Shown here one piece after another: positions 7,744 to 16,900 of a stretch of DNA of 64,000 bases (positions are counted from its first letter, which is position 1; each line of letters begins with the position of its first letter). Location: NCBI RefSeq assembly GCF_050587525.1, contig NZ_JBOBFT010000001.1:124001-188000 (forward strand). Direction: 5' to 3'. The DNA comes from Plantibacter sp050587525 (GTDB lineage: Bacteria > Actinomycetota > Actinomycetes > Actinomycetales > Microbacteriaceae). A program made the position numbers and the translations under genes. Under the pieces are notes generated by a model that searched no databases, was not told where the DNA came from, and saw only the letters and a list, made by a program, of their open reading frames with translations.

Positions 7744-10700
7744 ATGCATAACGACGATTCCGACGTCGAGGGTCGCCTGACCAGATTCGTCAGAGACCGA
7801 CTCGGAGCCGCGCTCTACCGCGAGCAGATCCCTCTCCGGATCACCGCATGGGAGGTGCCCGGCGAGCCTGTCCCCTTCAGCGAAGCGGTCGCCGCCGACG
7901 CTGCTACCGAGTTCGTCCCGTTCACGCTCGACTCCGAATGGGGCAAGCCGTGGGGCACCACGTGGTTCCACCTCACGGGCCAGGTCCCGGCAGCCTGGCG
8001 TACTCCGGAAGCCACCGCGGACGAGCACACGAGCACCGAACTCGTGATCGACCTCGGCTTCAATTGGCACCGCGCCGGCTACCAGGCCGAGGGCCTCCTC
8101 CACACGGTGGACGGCGTGCCCGTGAAGGCGATCAACCCGCTCAACCACCACTACGGCATCGATCACCTGACAGACGGCCGCCTGGACCTGTACCTCGAAG
8201 CCGCCTCCAATCCGGACTTCGACGTGGAGGAGTTCCTCTTCCAGCCGACCGCGATGGGCGACAAGGAGACGGCGGGCGACGCTCCGCTCTACCGGTTCCG
8301 CTCAGCGTTCATCGGGCTGCTCGATCGCGAGGTCTGGGAGCTGCAGGCGGACATCCGCGTACTCAGCGGGCTCCTCGGCGAGCTGCCGAAGACCTCCAGT
8401 CGGCGCGCGACCATCCTCCGGGCGCTCGAGGACATGCTCAACGCCGTCGACCCGCTCGACCTCCACCACACGGCGAGCGCCGGTCGCGAGCGCCTCGCAC
8501 CCGTCCTCGCCAAGCGCGCCAACGAGAGTGCGCACACGATCGTCGCCATCGGCCACGCCCACATCGATTCCGCATGGCTGTGGCCCATCCGCGAGACGAT
8601 CCGGAAGTGCGCGCGCACATTCTCGAACGTCTTGGACCTCATGGACCGCTCCCCCGAGTTCCGCTTCGCCGCGTCCTCGGCCCAGCAGTTCGAGTGGATG
8701 AAGCAGTTCCACCCGCACGTCTACGCGCGCATCCGCGAGAAGGTCGCGACGGGCCAGTTCATCCCCGTCGGCGGCATGTGGGTCGAATCCGACACGAACC
8801 TGCCGGGCGGCGAAGCACTCGTGCGGCAGTTCCTCTTCGGCCAGCGGTTCTTCACGGAGGAGTTCGGACGGCCGTGCGAGGAGGTGTGGCTGCCGGACTC
8901 CTTCGGCTACTCGGGATCGCTCCCGCAGATTGCGATGTCCGCCGGCGCCAGATGGATGCTCACCCAGAAGATGTCCTGGAGCCGCACGAACGACCTCCCG
9001 CACCACACCTTCACGTGGGAAGGCATCGACGGCTCGCAGATCTTCACGCACCTGCCACCCGTCGACACCTACGTGGCGGAGCTCACCGCAGCCGAACTCG
9101 CGCATGCTGAGGCGAACTTCCGAGAGAAGGGGCGGGCCACGATGTCACTCGTCCCGTTCGGCTACGGTGACGGCGGCGGCGGCCCGACGCGGGAGATGGT
9201 GCAGACGGCGAACCGGCTGCGATCACTCGAGGGCTCGCCGACCGTGGAGATCGCCTCCCCGGCCGAGTTCTTCCGCCGCGCGGAGGCGGAGTACCCGAAC
9301 CCGCCGATCTGGGTCGGCGAGATGTACCTGGAGTCGCACCGGGGCACCTACACGAGCCAGGCTCCGACGAAACGCGGCAACCGCGGGAGCGAGCACCTCC
9401 TGCGCGAAGCCGAACTGTGGGCGACGACCGCAACCGTCCGGACCGGCGTCGCGTACCCCGCCGAGGAGCTCGCCGAGCTGTGGAAGACGGTCCTGCTGCT
9501 GCAGTTCCACGACATCCTCCCCGGCAGTTCGATCGCCTGGGTGCACCGCGACGCCGAACGCAGTTACGCGTCCATCGCCGAACGGCTGACCGCGATCATC
9601 GACCGCTCGCTGCGCACCCTGGTGGGCGACGGCGATGTGCCGATGCTGGCGAACGCTGGGCCGCTCGCGCTCGGCGGGCAGACGGCGGCGACCGTTGGTC
9701 CGACCCGGGATGCCGCCGCCGGCCCGACCGCGGTCGGCGCCGCCGTGCCGGAGGTCTCGGTCCTCATCGAGGGCCCGCTCACGATCCTCGACAACGGGCT
9801 CGTCCGGGTCGCCGTCGACGAGCAGGGGCTCATCCGCTCACTGCGGACGACGAACGCCGGACGCGGGGCAGAGACCCGCACCGCCCGCCTCGGACGCGAG
9901 TCCATCGCGGGCGGCGCGGCCGGCAACCTCCTCCAACTCCACGTCGACACCCCGAACGAGTGGGATGCGTGGGACATCGACCGCCACTACCTCGCCAGCA
10001 GCGAGGACCTCACGATGGTCGACGCGATCGAGGTGGATCAGACGACTGACGGGCAACGAATCGTGATCACCCGCTCCTTCGGCGCATCGACCGCCGTGCA
10101 GACGATCGGGCTGCGTCGCGGATCACCGGTCGTCGACGTGACCGCGGAGATCGACTGGCATGAACGACAGAAGCTCCTGAAGCTGACGTTCCCGTTCGCC
10201 GTCAAAGCCGATCGCGCAGCATCGGAAGTGCAGTTCGGCCACGTCTTCCGGCCGACGCACCAGAACACCTCGTGGCAGTTCGCGCAGTTCGAGACGCCTG
10301 CCCACCGCTGGGTGCACGTGGGGGAACCGGGTTTCGGCGTCGCGCTCGCCAACGACGCCACCTACGGGTACGACATCCACCGGCACACCCTCCCGTCGTC
10401 GACGTCGAGCACCGTGGTCCGTGCATCGCTCCTGCGCGCGCCCCTCTACCCGGATCCGGAGTCCGATCAAGGCCGGCACTCGTTCGCCTTCACGATCCGA
10501 CCCGATGCCACGATCGCCGATGCCGTCGCCGACGGGTACGCCCTCAACGTGCCGCTGCGCGCGGTGACGGGGTCGACTGCCGTGGCGCCGCTCGTCACGG
10601 TCTCGGAACCGGGGATCGTCGTCGAGTCGGTCAAGCTCGCGGAGGACGGGTCCGGCGATGTCGTCGTGCGGCTCTACGAAGCGCTCGGCGAGAACGGTGC

Positions 10701-10902
10701 GGCCGTGCTGCGGACGGATGAGCGGCTGGGGCGGCCCTCGGTCGTCGACGTCCTGGAGCGGCCCGTCGATGCTGCGGCGGGGCTCGTCGAGCAGGTGGAC
10801 GATCGCGATGGACAGGCCGCGGCGACCCGCATCGCCCTCCGCCCGTTCCAACTGCTCACACTGCGATTCCCGTTCGTGAGCGCCGAATGGGGTACTTTAT
10901 GA
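7744..10902 (+). CDS. GH38 alpha-mannosidase
   Basis: A 1052-residue class II alpha-mannosidase. GHAHIDSAWLWPIRETIRKC near residue 270 carries the His/Asp zinc ligands; WLPDSFGYSG holds the nucleophile Asp at about residue 385. The central helical domain (QFHDILPGSSIAWVHRDAER near residue 580) and C-terminal beta-sandwich domains (FGHVFRPTHQNTSW) complete the family plan. No signal peptide is present, so it acts in the cytoplasm on imported mannosides. Length is normal for bacterial GH38. An AAGGTG ribosome-binding site precedes the ATG. The regulator gene follows after 44 bp. A paralogue lies at 43.5-47.0 kb. Confidence 0.95.
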   Translation: MHNDDSDVEGRLTRFVRDRLGAALYREQIPLRITAWEVPGEPVPFSEAVAADAATEFVPFTLDSEWGKPWGTTWFHLTGQVPAAWRTPEATADEHTSTELVIDLGFNWHRAGYQAEGLLHTVDGVPVKAINPLNHHYGIDHLTDGRLDLYLEAASNPDFDVEEFLFQPTAMGDKETAGDAPLYRFRSAFIGLLDREVWELQADIRVLSGLLGELPKTSSRRATILRALEDMLNAVDPLDLHHTASAGRERLAPVLAKRANESAHTIVAIGHAHIDSAWLWPIRETIRKCARTFSNVLDLMDRSPEFRFAASSAQQFEWMKQFHPHVYARIREKVATGQFIPVGGMWVESDTNLPGGEALVRQFLFGQRFFTEEFGRPCEEVWLPDSFGYSGSLPQIAMSAGARWMLTQKMSWSRTNDLPHHTFTWEGIDGSQIFTHLPPVDTYVAELTAAELAHAEANFREKGRATMSLVPFGYGDGGGGPTREMVQTANRLRSLEGSPTVEIASPAEFFRRAEAEYPNPPIWVGEMYLESHRGTYTSQAPTKRGNRGSEHLLREAELWATTATVRTGVAYPAEELAELWKTVLLLQFHDILPGSSIAWVHRDAERSYASIAERLTAIIDRSLRTLVGDGDVPMLANAGPLALGGQTAATVGPTRDAAAGPTAVGAAVPEVSVLIEGPLTILDNGLVRVAVDEQGLIRSLRTTNAGRGAETRTARLGRESIAGGAAGNLLQLHVDTPNEWDAWDIDRHYLASSEDLTMVDAIEVDQTTDGQRIVITRSFGASTAVQTIGLRRGSPVVDVTAEIDWHERQKLLKLTFPFAVKADRAASEVQFGHVFRPTHQNTSWQFAQFETPAHRWVHVGEPGFGVALANDATYGYDIHRHTLPSSTSSTVVRASLLRAPLYPDPESDQGRHSFAFTIRPDATIADAVADGYALNVPLRAVTGSTAVAPLVTVSEPGIVVESVKLAEDGSGDVVVRLYEALGENGAAVLRTDERLGRPSVVDVLERPVDAAAGLVEQVDDRDGQAAATRIALRPFQLLTLRFPFVSAEWGTL

Positions 10903-10908
10903 TGTTAA
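10897..10908 (+). promoter_or_regulatory. operator-like motif upstream of the GntR-type regulator
   Basis: TTATGATGTTAA overlaps the GH38 stop codon and lies 38 bp before the regulator's ATG. It matches the TTAAGATGCTAA site in the 25.2-kb promoter at 10 of 12 positions, suggesting autoregulation. Confidence 0.4.
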
Positions 10909-10946
10909 TTACCCGACGAAGCCGATCGTAACCGAGGGAACCTCCA

Positions 10947-12041
10947 ATGCCTCCCAGCGCGCCTCCCAAATACGAGCAGATCAAAGCCGACCTGCGCCTC
11001 CAGATCATCCGCGGCGACTACACGCCCGGCCAGCCGTTCGTCACCCAGCAGCAGATCTGCGATGCGTACTCGGTGAGCATGCTGACGGCCGCTCGTGCGC
11101 TCAACGAGCTCGAGGTCGAGGGACTGGTCACGCGCCGTCGCGGCAAGGGCACCTTCGTCGCCGAGGCCAAGACGCTCTCGCGCACGCCGGCCGGGCACAC
11201 GATCCAGTGCGTCGTCCCGAGCCTCACGAGCGGACACGTGTCGAACTTCGTCCGTGGCGTCGAGTCGATGTGCACGGACCGCGGCTACCACCTGCTCCTG
11301 TCCGACTCGCACGGTCTCGAGGACCGGCAGTCGCAGGCGCTCGTGCGAGCGAGCATGGGCGGCGTTGACGGCGTCATCATCTACCCCGTCGAGGGTTCGG
11401 CGGATCATGAGGCCGTCTCGCAGCTGCGGCGGAGCGCCGTCCCCATCGTCTTCGCCGACCGCTACTGGCCGGAGATCTCGCTCGACGCGGTCCTCCTCGA
11501 CGACTTCGCGATCGGCTACCAACTCACCCAGGCCCTCATCGCCCGCGGTCACACGCGCATCGGCACCCTCTGGGGCGAGATCACGGCGACCTCCGTTCGT
11601 GACCGCCTCTCCGGGCATCTGCAGGCGCTCCGCGAGCACGGCCTGCCGGTCATCGGCGAACTGACCGCGCTCCGGTCCTCCTACCCGGCCGATGCGCGTG
11701 CTGGTTCATCGGTCCTCAAGCAGATGTTGAAGGCCAAGCCGACCGCGCTCCTCTGCGCCAACGGCTTCGTCCTCGCGACGGCGATGAACGAGCTGGCCGA
11801 GTCCGGCTTGCGCGTCCCGGAGGACATCGAGCTGGCCGGGATGGACGAGGCGGGCCCGTACGACACATTGCCGCTCACGGTCGCTTCCGCATCGCTCCCC
11901 TCCTACGAGATGGGCCGTCGTGCGGCCGAGATCCTCCTCGATCGCATCGCACAGGCCGATCCCGACGGCGAGACGGAGCACATCGTCCTCCCCGTCGAGA
12001 TCCACCTGCACTCCGCCGCAGTGGCGGCCGCGGGCGCGTAG
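10947..12041 (+). CDS. GntR-type winged-helix regulator with LacI-like sugar-binding domain
   Basis: A 364-residue hybrid regulator. Residues about 8-75 are a GntR helix-turn-helix (KYEQIKADLRLQIIRGDYTP, then SVSMLTAARALNELEVEGLV and RRRGKGTFVA). Residues about 90-360 are a periplasmic-binding-protein fold of the LacI/AraR effector type (VDGVIIYPVEG, VFADRYWPEISLDAVLLDD, IELAGMDEAG). Such proteins repress sugar catabolic genes and release DNA on binding a mono- or oligosaccharide. It follows the GH38 gene by 44 bp. Similar 12-bp motifs upstream of GH38, itself, the 25-kb importer and the aldolase make it the likely local repressor. Confidence 0.9.
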   Translation: MPPSAPPKYEQIKADLRLQIIRGDYTPGQPFVTQQQICDAYSVSMLTAARALNELEVEGLVTRRRGKGTFVAEAKTLSRTPAGHTIQCVVPSLTSGHVSNFVRGVESMCTDRGYHLLLSDSHGLEDRQSQALVRASMGGVDGVIIYPVEGSADHEAVSQLRRSAVPIVFADRYWPEISLDAVLLDDFAIGYQLTQALIARGHTRIGTLWGEITATSVRDRLSGHLQALREHGLPVIGELTALRSSYPADARAGSSVLKQMLKAKPTALLCANGFVLATAMNELAESGLRVPEDIELAGMDEAGPYDTLPLTVASASLPSYEMGRRAAEILLDRIAQADPDGETEHIVLPVEIHLHSAAVAAAGA

Positions 12042-12235
12042 AGCACCTCGCCCGAGGGCCAAGTCCCTCGCACTCGGCGATTCGGTCGTCGCCGACGAAC
12101 ATGGCTGGTTCCGCAACGGGGAGCGGACGCCTGGCAACGAGTCGTTACTAAAGCTTAATATTCTTCGTGATGAGTCCTTCGTAGATTGAGGAGATGAGCG
12201 CGCAACGGTGTGCGCCACAACGAAGGGAACATCTC

Positions 12236-13120
12236 ATGTCCTGGAGGAAGCAAGGGACTGGAATCGGCATCGCTGTTGCGCTGACGTCATCGTTGGCACT
12301 CGGCGGTGGATCAGCCGCCCTGGCACAGGGAACGGGTGAGGTGGCGTCACCTGAAGCAGCGGCATTGGACGCGCTCAGTCTGCTCCGCGGCGACGGCACG
12401 CACGACTCGACAGAGGAGTCGAACAGCTACGTCGACTCGGTGGAGGGACTGGTTGTCCCCACCGGCGACGGCGGGGAACCGCTCCGGGTCGCACCAGCGC
12501 AAGCCGGCTCCCCCGCGTTGGACCCCTCCGGCCTGCTGCTCTATGAACAAAGCACATCGTTCTCATACGCCTTCAGCGATGCCGCCCTTGGACGCACTGC
12601 TGGCTACTCGATCATGTTCGACGCCACTGCTCCATCGGAGTTTCGGTACGCGATTCGGATCGGCGATACCGATGCATCCTTGGAACTCGCCGAAGACGAT
12701 TCAGTACACGTGCTCGGCCCAGACGGAACAATGGCGAACATCGTGCTTCCGCCCTGGGCCGTCGACGCGAACGGTCATTCAGTCCCGACGAGCTACAGCG
12801 TCGAGGGAAATGTGCTCGTACAACACGTGAATCACGCCGGCGCTGCATATCCGGTCGTCGCCGACCCATCCTTCGGTTGCGACGCTCTCTGGTGCACCGT
12901 GCTCCTGAACAAGAGCGAGAATTCTGACGTTGCCGACAACGCGCTCAACGCCGGAATCCTCTGCAGTTTCACTGGAGCGTTCGTGCCGATCTGCGCGGCA
13001 ATGATCGGTCTTGTCTGGGCGAAGGCGAACGAAGCCCGCAGCTACGGAAAGTGCGCAGGAATTCGGTGGTGGAGAATCAACGGCGCCTTCATGCATCCCG
13101 TGATCGAGCACTGTCCGTGA
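12236..13120 (+). CDS. secreted protein of unknown function with a YPVVADPS motif
   Basis: A 294-residue exported protein. The N-terminus (MSWRKQGTGIGIAVALTSSL, then an AALAQ cleavage-like site) is a Sec signal peptide. The mature part contains AGAAYPVVADPSFGCDALWC; I recall the YPVVADP motif from many actinobacterial secreted proteins of unknown role. The last 70 residues hold a hydrophobic stretch (CSFTGAFVPICAAMIGLVWA) and six Cys, suggesting disulfides or membrane association. I chose the ATG at 12236, with AAGGGAAC upstream, over 12194, where GGAG touches the ATG. The next gene overlaps by GTGA, so the two proteins probably work together. Confidence 0.65.
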   Translation: MSWRKQGTGIGIAVALTSSLALGGGSAALAQGTGEVASPEAAALDALSLLRGDGTHDSTEESNSYVDSVEGLVVPTGDGGEPLRVAPAQAGSPALDPSGLLLYEQSTSFSYAFSDAALGRTAGYSIMFDATAPSEFRYAIRIGDTDASLELAEDDSVHVLGPDGTMANIVLPPWAVDANGHSVPTSYSVEGNVLVQHVNHAGAAYPVVADPSFGCDALWCTVLLNKSENSDVADNALNAGILCSFTGAFVPICAAMIGLVWAKANEARSYGKCAGIRWWRINGAFMHPVIEHCP

Positions 13121-13389
13121 GTCGATCAGAGCACCCGATGTCCTCCTGGCAGACCGAGTTCACTCTGGCTCTCCGTCGTGGTCCGTTCGCCTACACGTAT
13201 TGGATCGTCGTCTCGTGCTGCGCCGCCGTGGTCATCGGCTCCTTCTGGGCTTCGACCCAGTTCCGGTCCGTCTCGAGTGCGATTGTGTTCGCTGTCATCA
13301 TCGCGATGAACGTGATTCGCTACTGGATTGCCGTCACGCGGAGCAGACGCTTGGATGTGGCGGACCGGGACGCTGAAGGGCCTGCTTGA
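13117..13389 (+). CDS. small membrane protein coupled to the secreted protein
   Basis: A 90-residue protein with two hydrophobic segments (AYTYWIVVSCCAAVVIGSFW and SSAIVFAVIIAMNVIRYWIA) and a charged C-terminus. The GTG start at 13117 forms a GTGA overlap with the preceding stop and is in frame, so I prefer it over the ATG at 13138 and over the longer ORF that begins inside the secreted-protein gene. No family is recognised. It may anchor or assist the secreted partner. Confidence 0.55.
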   Translation: MSRSEHPMSSWQTEFTLALRRGPFAYTYWIVVSCCAAVVIGSFWASTQFRSVSSAIVFAVIIAMNVIRYWIAVTRSRRLDVADRDAEGPA

Positions 13390-13398
13390 ACGCGACGC

Positions 13399-14691
13399 CT
13401 ACCGGGTCGGCGGCGGAACCCGGCCGAAGTCCAGTTCGATGACCGGGATGAGCACATCGGGGCGACTCCTCGGCAGTTTCAGCACCGTCGAACCCGCCGG
13501 CCCGGCGGCGACCTCGTGCGGCGCCGCGTCGTGGACAGCCGGCACGACGTCGTATCGGACCTCCACCCCGTCATGGACGAAGCGCGCGAATTCCAGCGGC
13601 GAAGGAAGCCCCGTGAACACGAGGTGCCCCGTCGGCCAATCGAAGATGTGCACGAAGACGCGTCCGTCCCGCTCCGTCACTCGGCATCCCTCCGGCGCCA
13701 CGATCGAACTGACGCCGGCCCCTCGAATCGAGGACTCGTGCAGCTCCATCCACGCACCCACCTCGTGCAGGAGGTCATTGGCCCGCTTCTCGATGTCCCC
13801 TCTGCCCGTCGGCCCCACGTTGAGGAGCAGGTTCCCGCCCTTGGACACGCTGTCGATGAGCAACCGGAGGACCTGACCCGCATCGAGCCAGTTCTGGTAG
13901 GTGGGCGCGTACCCCCACGATCCGTTGAGCGTTCGGCAGGCCTCCCAGAGCTGCTTCTCACCGTTCACGATGTCGCCCGTCGGCTGCACTTCCTCCGGCG
14001 TGATGAAATCTCCGGAGCCCGCGAGATCGAGGCGATCGTTGATGAGCACGTCAGGGGCGAGCTCGCGGATCCGAGCGAACAGACGCTGAGAGTCCCAGAA
14101 GTCGGCTCCCTTGCCCTGCTCGACGACACGGTCGCCCGGGTAGGAGAAGTCGAACCAGAGCACGTCCGGCGCAAAGGTCGTGATGAGTTCTTCGACCTGC
14201 CGGTGGAGGTACTCGACGTACTGATCGCCCGGTCGTGGCGCGATGGTCGCACGGTCCTTCCAATCCGGGTGGAATCCGTCGAGCGGGAAGTCCGGGTGAT
14301 GCCAGTCGAGCAGCGAGTAGTACAGCCCCACCCGCAGTCCCTCCGCACGGCATGCCGTGACGAGTTCGTCGACCAGATCCCGCCCTGCCGGCGAGTGCGG
14401 GGCGGAGAACTCGGTGTGCTCCGAATCCCACAGGCAGAAGCCCTCATGATGCTTGCTCGTCAGGACGACGTACTGCATGCCGGCCGCCTTGGCCGCCCGA
14501 GCCCACTCCTGGGCGTTGAACCGATCGGCCTCGAAGTGGTCGAAATACGTCCGATACTCGTCGGCGCCGATCGATTCGTAGTTCTGCACCCACTCGTGCC
14601 TGCCCGCCACCGAGTAGAGGCCGTAGTGGATGAACATGCCGAAACGCGCGTCGCGGAACCATGTCGTGCGGTCGAGGTCGGTTGCTGTCAT
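13399..14691 (-). CDS. GH29 alpha-L-fucosidase
   Basis: A 430-residue glycoside hydrolase. WFRDARFGMFIHYGLYSVAG opens the catalytic barrel, SKHHEGFCLWDS near residue 82 carries the conserved His pair, and DVLWFDFSYPGD near residue 180 holds the nucleophile Asp of family 29. No signal peptide is seen, so it is cytoplasmic. It should release alpha-L-fucose from imported oligosaccharides by a retaining mechanism. Length matches the catalytic domain with little extra at the C-terminus. Minus-strand AAAGAG precedes the ATG at 14691; an ATG three codons upstream is an alternative. It lies downstream of the GH110-like gene in the same direction, 61 bp apart. Confidence 0.93.
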   Translation of the reverse strand: MTATDLDRTTWFRDARFGMFIHYGLYSVAGRHEWVQNYESIGADEYRTYFDHFEADRFNAQEWARAAKAAGMQYVVLTSKHHEGFCLWDSEHTEFSAPHSPAGRDLVDELVTACRAEGLRVGLYYSLLDWHHPDFPLDGFHPDWKDRATIAPRPGDQYVEYLHRQVEELITTFAPDVLWFDFSYPGDRVVEQGKGADFWDSQRLFARIRELAPDVLINDRLDLAGSGDFITPEEVQPTGDIVNGEKQLWEACRTLNGSWGYAPTYQNWLDAGQVLRLLIDSVSKGGNLLLNVGPTGRGDIEKRANDLLHEVGAWMELHESSIRGAGVSSIVAPEGCRVTERDGRVFVHIFDWPTGHLVFTGLPSPLEFARFVHDGVEVRYDVVPAVHDAAPHEVAAGPAGSTVLKLPRSRPDVLIPVIELDFGRVPPPTR

Positions 14692-14760
14692 GTTGCACAT
14701 CTCTTTCGATCGGGCCGCACGGCGTCTCTGGCGTCTACGGCGTGTCTGTTGCGGTCAGCG

Positions 14761-16611
14761 CTACGGGGCTGCGGTCAGCACTGCGGGGTCGGTGATCGCG
14801 ATCGCCGACACCCCGCGCAGCTCGTTGCCGTCGAGGCGCAGCTCGCGAACGTCGTTGAGCGCGAGGTTCGCCTCGATCTGCCCCGTCGGCACGGCGCGGG
14901 ATCCTGTCGGCGACGCCATCAGCACATTATTCGTGAAGCTCAGCGATTCGACGTTCTCGGCCTCCAGCACTCGGCCGTGGGCGAGCGTGAAGCGATTGTC
15001 CCGCACCTCCAGCCGACCGTAGACCGCGGTCGTCGGCAGACCGATGGCATTGGTGACCTCGAGCACGATGGCGGGGCCGCCCGACTCGATGAACTCGTTG
15101 CCCTCGATGATGACCAGCGGGCTGGGGCCCGTCTCGAACCATTCGCCCGCATCCGAACTCAGGAAGACGGACGGCATCGCGGCACGCTCGAACACGTTGT
15201 CGGTGATGCGAATCGTTCGTCGACTCGTGGCCAGGACGCACCGGACGGGCGAGTTGCGGAAGACGCTCCCACGGATCTCGACGTCAGGGGTCAGCGTCGT
15301 GTTCTCCAACACGATGCGCCCGCCGGCCCTCGCGTGCGACAGGACGGCATCGGGCAACGGCCGCGCGAACCGCAGCACCGTCTCGAGCAGGCTGCCGGTC
15401 GAGCCGACACCGCCCCGGCCATCCGGGCCGTCGGCGATCGCCACGACGAGGTCGGTCGCCAACGACTCCTGGGACTCGCCGGAGAGGGCCGCGACGTGGT
15501 CTCCCGTCCGGAACTGGGGAAACCCGCCGGTCTCGTCGTGACGGAACGACACTCGCACCGTCGTCTCATCGATCAGCTCGTCGACGACGAGGAACGTGCC
15601 GTGGATGTTGATCGGGTCGTCGTGAGGATTGTCGAACAGGCAATCGCTCACGAGCACCCGACCGCCGACGCCCGAGAACTGCAGGAAGTCGGCGAAGCCG
15701 GCCGTGTACCGGCCCTCGCTCCGCGGCGCCTCGAACCGGACGCGGTCGACCGTGAGGTCCGAGCTCAACTGGGCGACCAGGCCGAAGCCGTGGAGGTAGC
15801 GGACGTCGAGGTCGCGGAACGTCACGTCCTCCGCGTCGATGACGACGATGCCGGGGTGATCACGAGTGGTCTCGCGCATCTGGTAGACGAGCCCCTGGTC
15901 GGTCGGCTCGGCCGCCTCCGGGCCGTAGCCGAAGCGGATCCGTCCGTCGCCGAGCTCGGCCACGGACGTGACATCGGTGAAGACCGGATTGTCCGCACGG
16001 TACGACCGACCCGCCACCGGATCATGGATCTGCGTGTAGGCGAGTGCGTCCCAGCCGGTCCAGTAGGGCGTTCCGTCGAGACTCGGCGCGGATCGCCACT
16101 GGATACGACCGGCGGCGCCCGGAAGCGTGTCGCCGAGGGTGAACGGGTTCGACGCCGGGACCGACAGCACACGGAACACGCGCCCGTTCTCGATCCCGCT
16201 CTCGACGACCGTCAGATCGATGACGGTCGGCACGTCGAAGTCGATGCTGAAGCCGTCGATCACAACGCGTGCGCTGTCGAGCACCCCGATCGTCGTCTGA
16301 CGCCCGGAGAACACGAGCGCAGAGCCGTTGCCCCGCAGTCGGACATCGGTGAGCCCGTCGATGAGCACACCGACCGACTTGAACCGGTGGTCCTGGTCGA
16401 CCCCGACCGTGTTCGAGACGTACAGCTCGCGGACCTCCGCGCCCTCCGGACGGAAACGATAGGTCCCGGTTGGGAAGTCGACGACGCTCGACACCTGCCG
16501 CCGCGCTTCCAGGAGAGCCGCCCGGACGGCGGGCGCCGAGTCGTGCTCTCCGGTCGGATCGGCGCCGAAGTCGAGGACGGAGACGACGGTGGGCTGTGCG
16601 GTGGTCGTCAT
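14761..16611 (-). CDS. parallel beta-helix glycosidase, GH110-like (alpha-galactosidase)
   Basis: A 616-residue right-handed beta-helix protein. It opens with VVSVLDFGADPTGEHDSAPA, the pectate-lyase-superfamily start. It then shows repeated helix rungs (VRLRGNGSALVFSG, VTFRDLDVRYLHGFGLVAQL, VEIRGSVFRNSPVRCVLATS). FDNPHDDPINIHGTFL near residue 330 resembles the His-Asp-Asp region I recall from GH110 alpha-1,3-galactosidases, which invert terminal alpha-galactose of B-antigen-like glycans. No signal peptide is present. It lies next to the fucosidase, consistent with a fucosylated or galactosylated glycan. Assignment to GH110 rather than another beta-helix family is moderate. Confidence 0.6.
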   Translation of the reverse strand: MTTTAQPTVVSVLDFGADPTGEHDSAPAVRAALLEARRQVSSVVDFPTGTYRFRPEGAEVRELYVSNTVGVDQDHRFKSVGVLIDGLTDVRLRGNGSALVFSGRQTTIGVLDSARVVIDGFSIDFDVPTVIDLTVVESGIENGRVFRVLSVPASNPFTLGDTLPGAAGRIQWRSAPSLDGTPYWTGWDALAYTQIHDPVAGRSYRADNPVFTDVTSVAELGDGRIRFGYGPEAAEPTDQGLVYQMRETTRDHPGIVVIDAEDVTFRDLDVRYLHGFGLVAQLSSDLTVDRVRFEAPRSEGRYTAGFADFLQFSGVGGRVLVSDCLFDNPHDDPINIHGTFLVVDELIDETTVRVSFRHDETGGFPQFRTGDHVAALSGESQESLATDLVVAIADGPDGRGGVGSTGSLLETVLRFARPLPDAVLSHARAGGRIVLENTTLTPDVEIRGSVFRNSPVRCVLATSRRTIRITDNVFERAAMPSVFLSSDAGEWFETGPSPLVIIEGNEFIESGGPAIVLEVTNAIGLPTTAVYGRLEVRDNRFTLAHGRVLEAENVESLSFTNNVLMASPTGSRAVPTGQIEANLALNDVRELRLDGNELRGVSAIAITDPAVLTAAP

Positions 16612-16900
16612 CGTCGACTCGGCTCGCTTTCAGATCTGGATGGTGACAGGTCAATGTGCGGGTGTTCGTGCTATTCACTACCGGTCGCCAGCACGCGCCA
16701 TACATCTGACGTTACCTGCTCCAGCAGATTCGCGCAGCCGAGCGAAAACCACTAGCTCGGCCATTGTGCCCTCCAAAGCCCCAGAAACGCGGCATTTTCT
16801 TGCAGTGGGGCAAGTAGACATCGGATCAATGGGTGGGCGAAATCCCAGAGCTGTGTAATGATGTGCTGACAAACAGTCATAGATGGAGAGGGAGTCACAG
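16612..16900. other. divergent promoter region
   Basis: This 289-bp gap separates the GH110-like gene (minus) from the first importer operon (plus). It contains CCGAGC/GCTCGG arms around 16736-16760 and TGAC-N5-GTCA about 30 bp before the permease start. Base composition is lower in GC than the flanking genes. No operator match strong enough to assign was found. Confidence 0.4.

Noticed and set aside
12150..12175. TTACTAAAGCTTAATATT as a further operator of the GntR-type regulator
   Set aside because: The half-site spacing differs by two bases from the other four sites and the core ATG is missing.
13516..16755. A 1079-residue plus-strand ORF across the fucosidase and GH110-like genes
   Set aside because: It is entirely antisense to two well-supported enzymes and has no recognisable domain.
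16840..16862. GTAATGATGTGCTGAC as an operator before the first importer
   Set aside because: It matches the proposed 12-bp motif at about 9 positions only and lacks the symmetric TAA end; too weak to assign.
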